A stretch of 64,000 nt of DNA from an uncultured Clostridia bacterium (GCA_937916395.1 CALFTN010000032.1:1-64000), one strand, 5' to 3'; positions 34,831 to 44,062 are shown, counted from the first letter of the stretch. Notes: generated by a model not told the origin, from the letters alone. Program-made: numbers and translations.

Positions 34831-36309
34831 ATGGATAGAATTTTTACAAATAATTTAAGATTTGTTGACGAACACGGCAGAGAAAGAATTTTTAATGGTA
34901 TGAATGTCTGCGATAAATCAACATTTAATGAGCTTGAAGATTACTGCCACAATCCTGATACTTTTCCTTTTAAAGAATTCAAAGCTCGTGGCTTTAACAT
35001 GATTCGCCTTGGTTTCACTTGGGCAAAAATCGAGCCAAAGCCTGAAAACTATAACAATAAAGCTATAGACACACTTGCAAAATTTATGGACAAGTGTGCA
35101 GAAAATGATATTTATGTTTACTTAGACGGACATCAGGACTTATATTCTGGTGAAAATCCAGGTGGTGGCGATGGTGCACCTAAGTGGGCTACACTTTATG
35201 ACCAATATACCCCCAAAAAGCCTATGGCAGTATGGGCTGAGGGTTATTTCTGGGGCAAAGCTTGTCACAGAGCATTCGACAATTTCTGGGCAAATAAGCA
35301 ATATAACGGTAAAGGTCTTCAGGATTACCATGCAAATATGTGGAAATATGTTGCAAGTAAGCTCGCTGACAAAGAGTCATTCTTTGGTTTCGACTTTTTA
35401 AACGAGCCATTCCCTGGTTCTGATGGTGGTAAAATTTTCAAAAAACTTATTGCTAATCTCGTAAAAGTTTCTGTTACTGATAAAAGAGTTAATCTCTTAG
35501 AAATGGCAAAAGAAGGTTTAGGTAAAGAAAAGCCAAAAGCACTTGACCAATACACAGCAGATGTTTTCACTAAAATTGTAGAGCCATGCAGTGAGCTTGT
35601 AAGAAAATTTGACGAGGAAAAATATTCACCATACCTTTGCAAAATGGCAGAAGCAGTAAGAGAAGTTACTGACAAAGGCATTATGTTTGTTGATAACTGC
35701 TACTACTCAAATATGGGTATCCCTTGTTGCAACACACCGATTACCGTTAATGGAAAAAAAGAACAGCAATGTTTTGCACCACACGCTTATGACTTAATGG
35801 TTGACACTCCTGCCTATAAATATGCTAACAACTCAAGAACAGGTATGATTTTTGATGAGCACAGAAGAACACAGGAAAGACTTAACGTTCCTTGTATTGT
35901 TGGTGAATGGGGTTCTCACGCTGAGGGTGATGGTTGGTACCCTCACTTCAGATTTTTGCTTGATAAATTTAATGCTTATAAATGGAGTAATACATACTGG
36001 TGCTACTTTGAAGGTATTTTAAATGAAGATTTCATTAAACTTCTTACAAGACCATACCCAAAAGCAGTCACAGGCTTTATTGATGAATTCAAGTACGATT
36101 ATGTAAATAATGTATTTACACTTAAATTCACACAAGATAAAGAATTTACAGTACCTAACGTTGTTTACATTCCTTCTGATGCTAAAAAGATTTTAATTGA
36201 CGGCGTAGAAGTAACAGATATAGAAATTAAGAAGCACGATGGAAATATCGGTAGTGATATTATTTTCAATACTGGTGTTGGTGAGCACACTATTAAAGTT
36301 CAACTTTAA
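34831..36309 (+). CDS. GH5 glycosidase, endoglycoceramidase-like
   Basis: A 492-residue TIM-barrel glycosidase. FNGMNVCDKS, RLGFTWAKIEP and YVYLDGHQDLYSG are typical of the endoglycosylceramidase-like branch of GH5. The acid/base Glu is in FDFLNEPFPGSDGG and the nucleophile Glu in CIVGEWGSHAEGDGW. The C-terminal 80 residues form a beta-sandwich. There is no signal peptide, so it acts inside the cell on an imported glycoside. It is transcribed with the metallophosphatase. The substrate is not proven: beta-glucosides or glycosphingolipids are both plausible. Confidence 0.87.
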   Translation: MDRIFTNNLRFVDEHGRERIFNGMNVCDKSTFNELEDYCHNPDTFPFKEFKARGFNMIRLGFTWAKIEPKPENYNNKAIDTLAKFMDKCAENDIYVYLDGHQDLYSGENPGGGDGAPKWATLYDQYTPKKPMAVWAEGYFWGKACHRAFDNFWANKQYNGKGLQDYHANMWKYVASKLADKESFFGFDFLNEPFPGSDGGKIFKKLIANLVKVSVTDKRVNLLEMAKEGLGKEKPKALDQYTADVFTKIVEPCSELVRKFDEEKYSPYLCKMAEAVREVTDKGIMFVDNCYYSNMGIPCCNTPITVNGKKEQQCFAPHAYDLMVDTPAYKYANNSRTGMIFDEHRRTQERLNVPCIVGEWGSHAEGDGWYPHFRFLLDKFNAYKWSNTYWCYFEGILNEDFIKLLTRPYPKAVTGFIDEFKYDYVNNVFTLKFTQDKEFTVPNVVYIPSDAKKILIDGVEVTDIEIKKHDGNIGSDIIFNTGVGEHTIKVQL

Positions 36310-36345
36310 TTTCAAGGAAATAGGAAACAGGAATTAGGAATTAGT
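36310..36345. repeat. Short-unit intergenic repeat (GGAATTA type), left of the orphan gene
   Basis: Reiterated AGGAAATAGGAAACAGG and AGGAATTAGGAATTAG units follow the GH5 stop and precede the terminator hairpin. Confidence 0.6.
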
Positions 36346-36360
36346 TTAAAAAAATAAATT

Positions 36361-36408
36361 ATCCTATCATTTTTAGTTGATAACAACTTGAAATGATAGG
36401 ATTTTTGT
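36361..36408. terminator. Bidirectional terminator (TCTATCATTTT-type hairpin)
   Basis: Arms ATCCTATCATTT and AAATGATAGGAT with a 20-nt loop, followed by TTTTTG on the plus strand and an A-rich stretch on the other side. Confidence 0.85.
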
Positions 36409-37380
36409 TTATATATCTTTTAATTCCAAATTAAGATTCAATTCTTGAATTTTCTTGTCGTAATCTTGTTTGGATAAGTCACCCCAAATTATATTTTTTT
36501 CAGAATCAATTATGTAATAAAACTCTTCATCATCTTTATTTTGCAAAACACAAATATATCTATTATCAAAGGCATATTGTTTTATATCATAACCAATATC
36601 TATAAGGAATTTATCAGAGTAACTATCTCGTCCTAACAAAATTTTATTATCCGCTGAACTTAACGATAATTTATAACCATTTACTAAATCTTTCTCCCAT
36701 TCAAAAAAATCAGTACTCGTAAAAGGTTTTGATACCAAATTCCTTTGTTCATTCATTTTTTCTGTGTTACTTGTTTTTGAACACCAATCATATATAAATA
36801 AATTTATATAATCTTTTTTCTCAACAACCAAATTAGAATTATTTACATAATTTGAAAGAACCGCTAAATATGTGTTGGTTTTTTCTTTATCAACACCAGA
36901 AGCCTCAACTCCGATTTCTTTATAAAACTGTAATTCAATTACAGTTAATACAGGCATAATATTATTATAAACATTAAAAGAAATCTCTGGTGCATAGATT
37001 TCGAATTGATTTTCAAATTCTTTTGTAACAGAAACATCGCACACAGCACCTAAATAAGTAACAATATAGGTATCAATTATATCTGTCACTTCTAAATTTC
37101 CTAAAGGCTCTGACCAATAAGAATCTTTTTTAATAAATTCTTCCAAATCTTTATTTTTCAATAACAAAGGATAGTATTCAGTTATTTTATCACTATACGA
37201 ACTATCTTGTAATGCAGTGCAAAGATTATATAAATCTTGGGTAGTTTGAGTTCCTGCATATACTTTCTCTAATTCTAATGCTTCAGAATCAGTATTTAAA
37301 GCAACTTTCATCAATCCGATAAAAACAATTACACAAACCAAAATTACGCTTAAAACAATTATAAAAATCTTCTTTCTCAT
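36409..37380 (-). CDS. Hypothetical membrane-anchored protein
   Basis: A 323-residue protein with a single N-terminal membrane helix (IFIIVLSVILVCVIVFIGLM) and a soluble, mostly helical external domain with a beta-rich C-terminus (RYICVLQNKDDEEFYYIID and SEKNIIWGDLS). I recognise no family. The start is ATG 37380, 8 nt after AGGGG; an upstream GTG lies inside that site. It is flanked on both sides by short-unit repeats in opposite orientation (36310-36345 and 37389-37430), and lies between a GH5 gene and pcrA. This suggests an inserted cargo gene. Confidence 0.7.
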   Translation of the reverse strand: MRKKIFIIVLSVILVCVIVFIGLMKVALNTDSEALELEKVYAGTQTTQDLYNLCTALQDSSYSDKITEYYPLLLKNKDLEEFIKKDSYWSEPLGNLEVTDIIDTYIVTYLGAVCDVSVTKEFENQFEIYAPEISFNVYNNIMPVLTVIELQFYKEIGVEASGVDKEKTNTYLAVLSNYVNNSNLVVEKKDYINLFIYDWCSKTSNTEKMNEQRNLVSKPFTSTDFFEWEKDLVNGYKLSLSSADNKILLGRDSYSDKFLIDIGYDIKQYAFDNRYICVLQNKDDEEFYYIIDSEKNIIWGDLSKQDYDKKIQELNLNLELKDI

Positions 37381-37388
37381 AAACCCCA

Positions 37389-37430
37389 CCCCTATTCCTG
37401 TTTTCCTAATTCCTATTTCCTAATTCCTAT
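37389..37430. repeat. Short-unit intergenic repeat, inverted copy right of the orphan gene
   Basis: CCTAATTCCTATTTCCTAAT-type units, the reverse complement of the type at 36310-36345, fill the gap between pcrA and the orphan gene. Confidence 0.6.
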
Positions 37431-37433
37431 TTA

Positions 37434-39878
37434 CTAACACTTCGTAAGTTTCGCCATCTTCGCCATAAGTTTTTTTGTTCCTACATCATCAAATGCAACC
37501 TCTAAGAGCATATCGCCACCCATAGCTTTTGCGCTGACAATAAGACCTTTACCAAACGCCTTATGCTCTACTGAATCGCCAACCTTAAAGTCGAGTGTAA
37601 CATTACTTGCACTTGCGGTTTTGTTACCCATACCACTAAAGCCTCTGGAATATTTTGGGTCTGGAGCAGATTTTGACGGAATAGAAGTTTTAGGAGTGCT
37701 TCGTGCTCCATTAGAGAAGTTCTTTGAATAAGAAGAACCACTGCTAAATGATGAACCACCAAGGTTACTATAACCCGAGGCACTTTTAGTTGGTTGATTA
37801 AATGGTGATTTTTCGTCCATTAACTCGGTTGGAATCTCTGTTAAAAATCTTGATGGTCGAGTGAATGAAGTATTACCAAACAACATTCTTGAACGTGCAT
37901 TTGTTAAATAAAGCTTTTCTTTTGCTCTTGTAATGCCAACATAGCAAAGTCTTCTTTCTTCTTCAACCTCACTTGGGTCATACATTACCTGATTTCCCGG
38001 GAAAAGACCTTCTTCAATACCAACAATAAATACAACAGGAAACTCAAGACCTTTTGCAGAGTGCAAGGTCATCATTACAACAGACTCAGAATCCTGATTG
38101 TAGTTATCTAAATCGGTCATTAAAGCAACTTCTTCAAGGAAGCCTGTGAGGGTACCCTCTTCATTTTCTTCCATATATCTTAATAAGTTAGCAAGAAGCT
38201 CCATAACGTTTGCTTTACGTTCTTCTGCAGTTTCTCTGTCTAACTCAAGAGAGGTCATATAACCAGTTTCATTAATAACATCATCGAAGAAATCTGCCAT
38301 TGTTTTTGTTTCAAGTGACTCAATAAGTTTATTTATAAGAGTTGTAAATTCATTTAATTTAGCACTGGCTCTTGAAAGCATTGGGTATTCACTTGCATTA
38401 GATATAACTTCAAATAAAGTCATACCAAGGTTATCGGCAATAGATGCCGCGTTATTAATTGTTGTGTCACCAATTCCCCTTTTGGGCTCGTTTATAATTC
38501 TACGAAGTCTTACTGTATCTGATGGATTTGCAATAACACTCAAATACGCTAAAACATCTTTAATTTCTTTACGTTCATAGAAACGATGACCACCAACAAC
38601 CTTGTATGGCACAGCGTTATAAACAAGAGCACGTTCAATGCTACTTGACTGTGCATTAGTTCTGTAAAGAATTGCAAAATCTGAAAGCTTTCTGCCAACA
38701 GCAACAGCATTTAAAATTTCATCGGCAACAAAACGACCTTCATCACGCTCATCATTAAGAATTCTGACAACAATTTTGTCGCCACCCTCTTGCTCAGTCC
38801 AGAGAGTTTTACCTTTTCTGCCCTGATTATTTTTAATAACAGCATTTGCCGCATCAAGAATAACAGAGGTTGAACGATAGTTCTGCTCAAGACGGATAAC
38901 ACGTGTATCTTCATATTGATTTTCAAAAGAAAGAATATTTTCAATAGTAGCTCCGCGGAATTTATAAATACTCTGGTCATCATCACCAACAACACAGATA
39001 TTTTTATAACCACCGGCAAGTAAAGATGTGAGCATATATTGTGCCTGGTTTGTATCCTGATACTCGTCAACCATTACATAGCGAAAACGATTCTGATAGT
39101 ATGAAAGCACATCAGGGTTATTTTTAAGCAATTTGACTGCGTTAACAATAATATCATCAAAGTCCATAGCATCAGCATTTTTAAGCATATTTTCATACTT
39201 CTGGAATGCTTGTCCTATAAGCTTTTTATTATTATCATAGCCTGCACTATTTATATAATCTTCAGGTGTCATTAAAGAATCTTTTGCTTTGCTTATTTCT
39301 GAAAGCACAAATTTTACAGGAAGTCTTTTTTCATCAATATCTAAGATTCTTAAAACTTCTTTCATAACTCGTTTTGAGTCGTCTGTATCATAAATTGTAA
39401 AATGCTTTGAAAAACCGATTCTGTCGCAATCTTTTCTCAAAATTCTGACACAACAAGAGTGGAATGTACTTGCCCAGATGTCGTTACCATCTTCGCCAAG
39501 CATTGTAACAAGCCTGTCTTTTAATTCGTTAGCAGCCTTGTTAGTGAATGTAATTGCAAGAATCTGCCAAGGCTTTGGCGCATCAACAGAAAGAAGTGGT
39601 TTTAAGTTAAATGAAGGTTCACCACCATTTTCGATTAAATCTTCTAATTCTTTACAATCGGCATCAGTTGGAACTCTATATGTAAAATTTGACTCATAAG
39701 CATTACCATATTTAATCATATAAGCAATTCTGTTAACAAGCACGGTAGTTTTACCGCTACCAGCACCTGCAAGAATCAGAGTTGCACCATTTATATTAAA
39801 AACAGCACGTTTTTGAACATCGTTCATTCTACTGAATTCTTTTAAAATTAATTTACGTCTTAATTCTGTAAATTCCAT
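37434..39878 (-). CDS. pcrA: UvrD/PcrA-type ATP-dependent DNA helicase
   Basis: A 3'-5' superfamily 1A helicase of 814 residues, essential in Gram-positives for repair and for removing RecA or RNA polymerase from DNA. Motifs in order: Q-motif MNDVQKRAVFNINGATLI, Walker A LAGAGSGKTT, FTNKAANEL (Ia), DEYQDTNQAQY (II), GDDDQSIYKFRGA (III), LEQNYRS (IV), TLHSAKGLEF (V) and YVGITRAKEKL (VI). The C-terminal tail (about 690-814) has a Ser-rich linker and a DFKVGDSVEHKAFGKG domain, the Tudor-like RNA-polymerase-binding module of PcrA. A small hypothetical gene is 11 nt upstream. It ends with TAG. Confidence 0.97.
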   Translation of the reverse strand: MEFTELRRKLILKEFSRMNDVQKRAVFNINGATLILAGAGSGKTTVLVNRIAYMIKYGNAYESNFTYRVPTDADCKELEDLIENGGEPSFNLKPLLSVDAPKPWQILAITFTNKAANELKDRLVTMLGEDGNDIWASTFHSCCVRILRKDCDRIGFSKHFTIYDTDDSKRVMKEVLRILDIDEKRLPVKFVLSEISKAKDSLMTPEDYINSAGYDNNKKLIGQAFQKYENMLKNADAMDFDDIIVNAVKLLKNNPDVLSYYQNRFRYVMVDEYQDTNQAQYMLTSLLAGGYKNICVVGDDDQSIYKFRGATIENILSFENQYEDTRVIRLEQNYRSTSVILDAANAVIKNNQGRKGKTLWTEQEGGDKIVVRILNDERDEGRFVADEILNAVAVGRKLSDFAILYRTNAQSSSIERALVYNAVPYKVVGGHRFYERKEIKDVLAYLSVIANPSDTVRLRRIINEPKRGIGDTTINNAASIADNLGMTLFEVISNASEYPMLSRASAKLNEFTTLINKLIESLETKTMADFFDDVINETGYMTSLELDRETAEERKANVMELLANLLRYMEENEEGTLTGFLEEVALMTDLDNYNQDSESVVMMTLHSAKGLEFPVVFIVGIEEGLFPGNQVMYDPSEVEEERRLCYVGITRAKEKLYLTNARSRMLFGNTSFTRPSRFLTEIPTELMDEKSPFNQPTKSASGYSNLGGSSFSSGSSYSKNFSNGARSTPKTSIPSKSAPDPKYSRGFSGMGNKTASASNVTLDFKVGDSVEHKAFGKGLIVSAKAMGGDMLLEVAFDDVGTKKLMAKMAKLTKC

Positions 39879-39889
39879 ACTTTTACACC

Positions 39890-40372
39890 CTAATTATTAC
39901 TTAAAATTATTCTTTCGATTTCTAAACATATAGAAAAAATTTTTTCTGTTATCTCTTTTAAAACGCCAAAACTTTTATATCCACATTCACAGTTAATAAT
40001 AGATATCAAAAGACTTTGAGCATATTTTTTGTTCTCTCTTATTAATTTTAAAAGTTTTTTAGGCGTTTTAAAATTCTTTAACTCTGAAAAAACAGTTACA
40101 TTATCTTTTAACAAACTATATATTTCTTCTGAAAAAATTTTTTCTTTAGATTTTAAAAGGCTAAAGGAACAAATTGCAACAAATTCTTCCTCGAGCCTTT
40201 TTTGTAATATAAAAATATCTTCTCTTTCAATTGGTGAAATAAATTCACTGAGTAAATTATTATATATTTCTTCTTGTAAAGAATTAAAATCAACTTTCTC
40301 TTTACTTATTGACTGGTTATTTAAAATTTTACAAAACATCTCATAATTTAAAGACGATAAATTTTTCAACAT
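39890..40372 (-). CDS. Hypothetical helical protein
   Basis: A 160-residue, Lys/Glu/Ile-rich, mainly alpha-helical protein without membrane segments. Two or three cysteines occur (CEC near residue 129) but no recognised motif. The ribosome-binding site is weak (GAG directly before the ATG), so the start could be further in. It sits between an orphan fumarase beta subunit and pcrA, 11 nt before pcrA, and is probably co-transcribed. I do not recognise the family. Confidence 0.6.
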   Translation of the reverse strand: MLKNLSSLNYEMFCKILNNQSISKEKVDFNSLQEEIYNNLLSEFISPIEREDIFILQKRLEEEFVAICSFSLLKSKEKIFSEEIYSLLKDNVTVFSELKNFKTPKKLLKLIRENKKYAQSLLISIINCECGYKSFGVLKEITEKIFSICLEIERIILSNN

Positions 40373-40402
40373 CTCAAAATAATTGATTTGTTTAATAATT
40401 AC

Positions 40403-40942
40403 TCACCTTTCAAAAAGAGAGTTACCAGAACTGTCAATAGCAACGGTTAGCGGAAAATCTTTTATTGTTAATCTTTTTACAGATTCACATCCTAATTCTT
40501 CAAAAGCTATTACCTGACACTCTGTAACCGCACCTGAATAAAGTGCACCAGCCCCACCAACAGCGGCAAAATAAACGGCTTTATTCTTCACCATTGAAGA
40601 AATTACATCTTTACTTCTGCCACCTTTACCAATCATAGCTTTTAAGCCATTGTCTAAAAGCAAAGGTGTAAACACATCCATTCTTGAAGATGTGGTAGGA
40701 CCAATGCTACCAATAGCAAGATTGTTTTTTGCAGGTGTCGGACCAGCATAATAAATAATTGAATTAAAAAGTTCAAAGGGTAAGGGTTTATTTTCGTCTA
40801 ATAAAGCAACTATTTTTTTGTGAGCCGCGTCACGCGCAGTGTAAATAGTACCACTTAAATAGACCCTATCCCCTATTTTTAAAACTTCTGCCCATTCATT
40901 TATATTATTTGTGTTTAAATAATATTCTTTCAATTCACTCAA
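40403..40942 (-). CDS. Class I fumarate hydratase/tartrate dehydratase, beta subunit
   Basis: A 179-residue protein equal to the C-terminal domain of Fe-S fumarases (beta subunit of two-part enzymes). Motifs: GDRVYLSGTIYTARDAAHKK, YYAGPTPAK, GPTTSSRMD, GKGGRS and AAVGGAGALY. On its own it lacks the 4Fe-4S alpha subunit needed for fumarate/malate conversion; no alpha gene is adjacent. The start is a TTG with AAGG 9 nt upstream; it overlaps the DivIVA-like gene by 8 nt. The alpha subunit is presumably encoded elsewhere. Confidence 0.92.
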   Translation of the reverse strand: MSELKEYYLNTNNINEWAEVLKIGDRVYLSGTIYTARDAAHKKIVALLDENKPLPFELFNSIIYYAGPTPAKNNLAIGSIGPTTSSRMDVFTPLLLDNGLKAMIGKGGRSKDVISSMVKNKAVYFAAVGGAGALYSGAVTECQVIAFEELGCESVKRLTIKDFPLTVAIDSSGNSLFER

Positions 40943-41771
40943 CCGGCTTTGCCTTAATTTTAATTACTTTGTGTTCTTCATCGAGCATTGATTCGTTTGT
41001 TCGTTCAATCTCCTGCTCAATAACATCTAAAACGTCGCTTTCGGTACTTACAACAGTATTCTGTATTTTTAGTGGGGATTCCATACTGTTTGAAATAAGT
41101 GCCTGAGCAGTTTTACTCATATTGCCAGTAAGAAGATTGATTCTCATTTCAACTTCGCTCACAGCTTTTGTGAAGTTTCGTGCAATTTCAGTAATACCAC
41201 CAGAAAGCTCGTCAATTTTTAAAGCTGTGTCGCCAATAGCATCATAAACATCTTTTCTTACAACTTCTGCTTTTTCTTCTGCTTCTTTAATAAGTTCATC
41301 TGAACGAAGACGAGCATCAAGCATAGCAGCGCCGACTTGTTGCTCCATAGCCTTTAACTTATCACATTCAGCTTTAAGCTTAGCATTTTCTGCTTTTAAA
41401 ATTTCAGCATCCTCTTCGCTCAAAACAGGTTTATTTTTAAGCTCTGTGATTTCTTTATTAAGCTTTAAAATTTCAACGTTTAACTTTTCTTTATCTTGTG
41501 TGAGAGCAGTATTAATTTCTCTTTCAACCTTTAAACGTTTTTCATCTTCATTGTGTTGCTCTTCTGCTTTTAAAACCTTTTCTTCTGCAGACTTTACCTT
41601 TTCTGAAGCTTCATTTATCTGATTTTTTAAATCATCGTTTGCATCAGTTAATTCTTTACACTTTGTTTCAAGTGCCGACTTTTCTGAAATAAGGCAGTTT
41701 ATGTAAGTCATAACCTCTTCTTTATTAAAACCACCAAATGCTTTTGTTTTAAAAATAATATCATTAGCCAT
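40935..41771 (-). CDS. DivIVA-domain coiled-coil protein
   Basis: A 278-residue protein with a DivIVA-like N-terminus (KTKAFGGFNKEEVMTYINCL), followed by long coiled coils (about 25-140 and 150-215) rich in Glu and Lys, and an acidic tail. DivIVA-type proteins mark cell poles or septa and recruit division or cell-wall factors. It is not the full-length DivIVA of the ylm-division cluster, so it is a paralogue of unknown role. Start at ATG 41771, 8 nt after GGGGG; the ATG at 41786 is part of that site. Confidence 0.82.
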   Translation of the reverse strand: MANDIIFKTKAFGGFNKEEVMTYINCLISEKSALETKCKELTDANDDLKNQINEASEKVKSAEEKVLKAEEQHNEDEKRLKVEREINTALTQDKEKLNVEILKLNKEITELKNKPVLSEEDAEILKAENAKLKAECDKLKAMEQQVGAAMLDARLRSDELIKEAEEKAEVVRKDVYDAIGDTALKIDELSGGITEIARNFTKAVSEVEMRINLLTGNMSKTAQALISNSMESPLKIQNTVVSTESDVLDVIEQEIERTNESMLDEEHKVIKIKAKPVE

Positions 41772-42429
41772 AGGAAATACCCCCATTCCGACTTATTTTA
41801 ACATAACACATATAAAAATGCAATCTATTTTTTTAGTATATAAGTGGTCAGTAAGTCAGTTGTCAGATTAGTGCTGAGTGCTTAATGCTGAGTGCTGAGT
41901 TAAGGAAGCCTTACGGCTTGATTGTAATTATTTATCAATAAAACAACAAAATTCTATCATTTTCAGTTTATGAAATTGATTTTAAAAAGTCAGTTAACTG
42001 AGTTGTTTTTCAACACTTTTGTTTAGTTTTGTTGAAGATTTTAAAATTACTTGAATTGTTTTGAAAAATTTGATATATTCAAATTAATAAAAGGCATCGG
42101 ACGGCACAAGACATAGAACCCTCCCCTGTCTTATCTCTCAAGTAAATGAAACTTTTGAACCATATAAGTATATTGAACTTAGAACAGGTATTTCGTATCC
42201 ATCGCATATAGATAAAATTATTAATGAGGATACAATTGAATATTTAACTTCTATAACACAGGGACGTTCATGGGAGCAAATAGAACAAGATGGTGATATA
42301 GACGAAGTGTGTCACACAATGATTTATTGGGATAATACAATGTATAACAATCTCTCTATATATAACCAAGGTGATATGTCATATACTTTTTTTGATGCAC
42401 TGTATTAAAGAAATGGGGGGAAAACTTGT
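41772..42429. other. Gene-poor, repeat-bearing stretch upstream of the orphan membrane proteins
   Basis: It holds a GTGCTGAGTGCT-type microsatellite (about 41840-41905), a decayed TCTATCATTTTCAG hairpin (41951-41980, right arm mutated), a relic of the GGGACGG repeat family at 42100-42130, and then an open frame without a start codon (42130-42408). No complete gene is seen. Confidence 0.6.
42130..42408 (+). pseudogene. 5'-truncated gene fragment
   Basis: From 42130 to the TAA at 42408 an open frame encodes about 92 residues (for example YIELRTGISYPSHIDKIIN and TQGRSWEQIEQDGDIDEVCH) of normal, protein-like composition but with no start codon or ribosome-binding site. Its upstream edge is a GGGACGG-type repeat (42100-42130), which looks like the breakpoint. 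It may be the surviving 3' end of a gene related to no family I recognise. Confidence 0.45.
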
Positions 42430-43180
42430 GAAAAAATCAAGAATTATTATGCTATCAGTATGTGTGTTGTTGGTTGTGACTAGTATTTGCTATATTAATA
42501 TGTACAACAAACAACAAAAAAATATAGAAGAATTAAATATTTGCTACGAACTTGTAAAAGAAACTATTGAAAATGGGTTTGATAAAGAACGAGTTAGTGA
42601 CAACAAAGCAATTTTCAAAAAAGTTTTAGAAAAGGGTTTCACAGAAGTAACCTTAAAAAAAAGTATGTTTTATAACGAGCATTTGTCGTTTTCTGCAAAC
42701 AATCTATGGAGTTGTCCTGAAAATAGAATGGATTTAAATATTGCGCATACCAGAGATTTAATTCTCGCTATGTATTTAAGTTGTGTTTTATATAACGAGC
42801 CTGAAAATCTAACTGATGAATTAGAATGGTTGAAAGATGGTATTTGGCAAATAGATCCGACCCCCGAATTCATACATTTGATAGCAACTGTATACAATCC
42901 AAATAAAAAAGAAATTGATGCTCTTGTTAACGCTATTTTAGAGTTTTCTCGTACTTTAGAGCACCCTTTGGATGAATATCACACAAGGGCTTTTATTTAC
43001 ACATTTGTAAATGAATACAATGAAAATCACAAAGATGATATATACACTTTAAAAAACGAAGAAAACTTTATTAAAGAAGGTATAGAGTTATCAAAAAAAA
43101 TTGATAAAGATGACTTTGCTACAATTTGGGTCGGTTATGGAAAAGTGATACGCTTAGAAAATACGACAAGAGACAGTTGA
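42428..43180 (+). CDS. Hypothetical membrane-anchored protein
   Basis: A protein of about 250 residues with one N-terminal membrane helix (IIMLSVCVLLVVTSICYINM) and a soluble, acidic, helical external domain (INMYNKQQKNIEELNICYEL, LILAMYLSCVLYNEPENL, PLDEYHTRAFIYTFVNEYNE). No family is recognised. The GTG at 42428 is chosen because GGGGGG ends 7 nt before it; the ATG at 42413 overlaps that purine run. The gene lies in a repeat-rich accessory region and follows a gene fragment by 19 nt. Function cannot be inferred. Confidence 0.65.
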   Translation: MKKSRIIMLSVCVLLVVTSICYINMYNKQQKNIEELNICYELVKETIENGFDKERVSDNKAIFKKVLEKGFTEVTLKKSMFYNEHLSFSANNLWSCPENRMDLNIAHTRDLILAMYLSCVLYNEPENLTDELEWLKDGIWQIDPTPEFIHLIATVYNPNKKEIDALVNAILEFSRTLEHPLDEYHTRAFIYTFVNEYNENHKDDIYTLKNEENFIKEGIELSKKIDKDDFATIWVGYGKVIRLENTTRDS

Positions 43181-43270
43181 TTGAAGTAAGAAGTAAGAAG
43201 TAATAACGAATAGTTAAAAAGTTCAATTCAAAGGTGGGAGTGGTTGGCTCAATCGCTCCTACTGATTTTC
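43180..43270 (+). repeat. Composite intergenic repeat (GTAAGAA unit plus GGAGTGGTTGG hairpin), copy 1
   Basis: A GTAAGAAGTAAGAAG microsatellite, then ATAACGAATAGTTAAAAAG, then a hairpin with arms GTGGGAG/CTCCTAC (43233-43262) followed by GATTTT. A near-identical copy lies at 44877-44961 and the hairpin alone recurs at 44067-44095. Confidence 0.8.
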
Positions 43271-43290
43271 TGTTGAGTAGGTGATGTACT

Positions 43291-44055
43291 GTGAAAAATG
43301 GAAAAAAAGAATTCTTAATGAAATTATTGATAGTATTATCAACAATTGGTGGTTTTTCTTTCATCATTCTTTTACCCTGTTGTGAATTAATTTTTCCTAA
43401 TGACGAATTAGAGGTTGCTGCAGAAAAAGCTATGTTTATATGGTGTGCAAGTTTTTTTATTCCTGGTGGATTATTTGTATTTTTATTACCTATTTTAGGT
43501 TTGAAACAAAAACAAGATAAACCTGAAAAATTGATTTTGGATATAAATAATTTTGAGCAGATGAAATTGTATTTAACTGCCAAATTACTTGACAACCAAT
43601 ATGAAATATTGGAACAAGGCATTATTAACGAAAATGAAGAATATATATTTTTCATTAAGGATACTGGTATAAACATTGAATGTTTTTTATTAACAAATAC
43701 AATGTTCTACTGTGATGAAAAATCTCAAATCGTTACTAATAAAGCTAATGAAATATATGCTGAGAGATTTAAAAATGTGTTTTCAAGACGTGCATTTTCA
43801 GGATACACACTTGTTTGTGTAGATAGAGTGGATAACGAATTCTACAAATATTTGGCAACATTTAATGAAAGTGTTCCGCGTGAACGTTTTTATTATTCAG
43901 GCTACACATTTGGAGGGAAAATTTTATATTTGCCTATTTATAAAGATAGTTTTGCTTCTGGTGAATTAAAGAAAATGAGATTGTTTTTAAAAAACCTTTT
44001 CAGCGACAGAGTGTTATTACCTGACGGTTCTATGATTGACACCAAAAATCAATAA
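43291..44055 (+). CDS. Hypothetical two-helix membrane protein
   Basis: A 254-residue protein with two N-terminal membrane helices (LLIVLSTIGGFSFIILLP and MFIWCASFFIPGGLFVFLLP) and a cytoplasmic-looking alpha/beta domain of about 180 residues (YILYL-type strands such as KILYLPIYKDSF). No family is recognised. The GTG start follows an AGGTGAT sequence; ATG 43318 is an alternative. It lies 110 nt after another orphan membrane protein, with a repeat between them, and is followed by a TCTATCATTT terminator. Confidence 0.62.
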   Translation: MKNGKKEFLMKLLIVLSTIGGFSFIILLPCCELIFPNDELEVAAEKAMFIWCASFFIPGGLFVFLLPILGLKQKQDKPEKLILDINNFEQMKLYLTAKLLDNQYEILEQGIINENEEYIFFIKDTGINIECFLLTNTMFYCDEKSQIVTNKANEIYAERFKNVFSRRAFSGYTLVCVDRVDNEFYKYLATFNESVPRERFYYSGYTFGGKILYLPIYKDSFASGELKKMRLFLKNLFSDRVLLPDGSMIDTKNQ

Positions 44056-44062
44056 TCAATTC

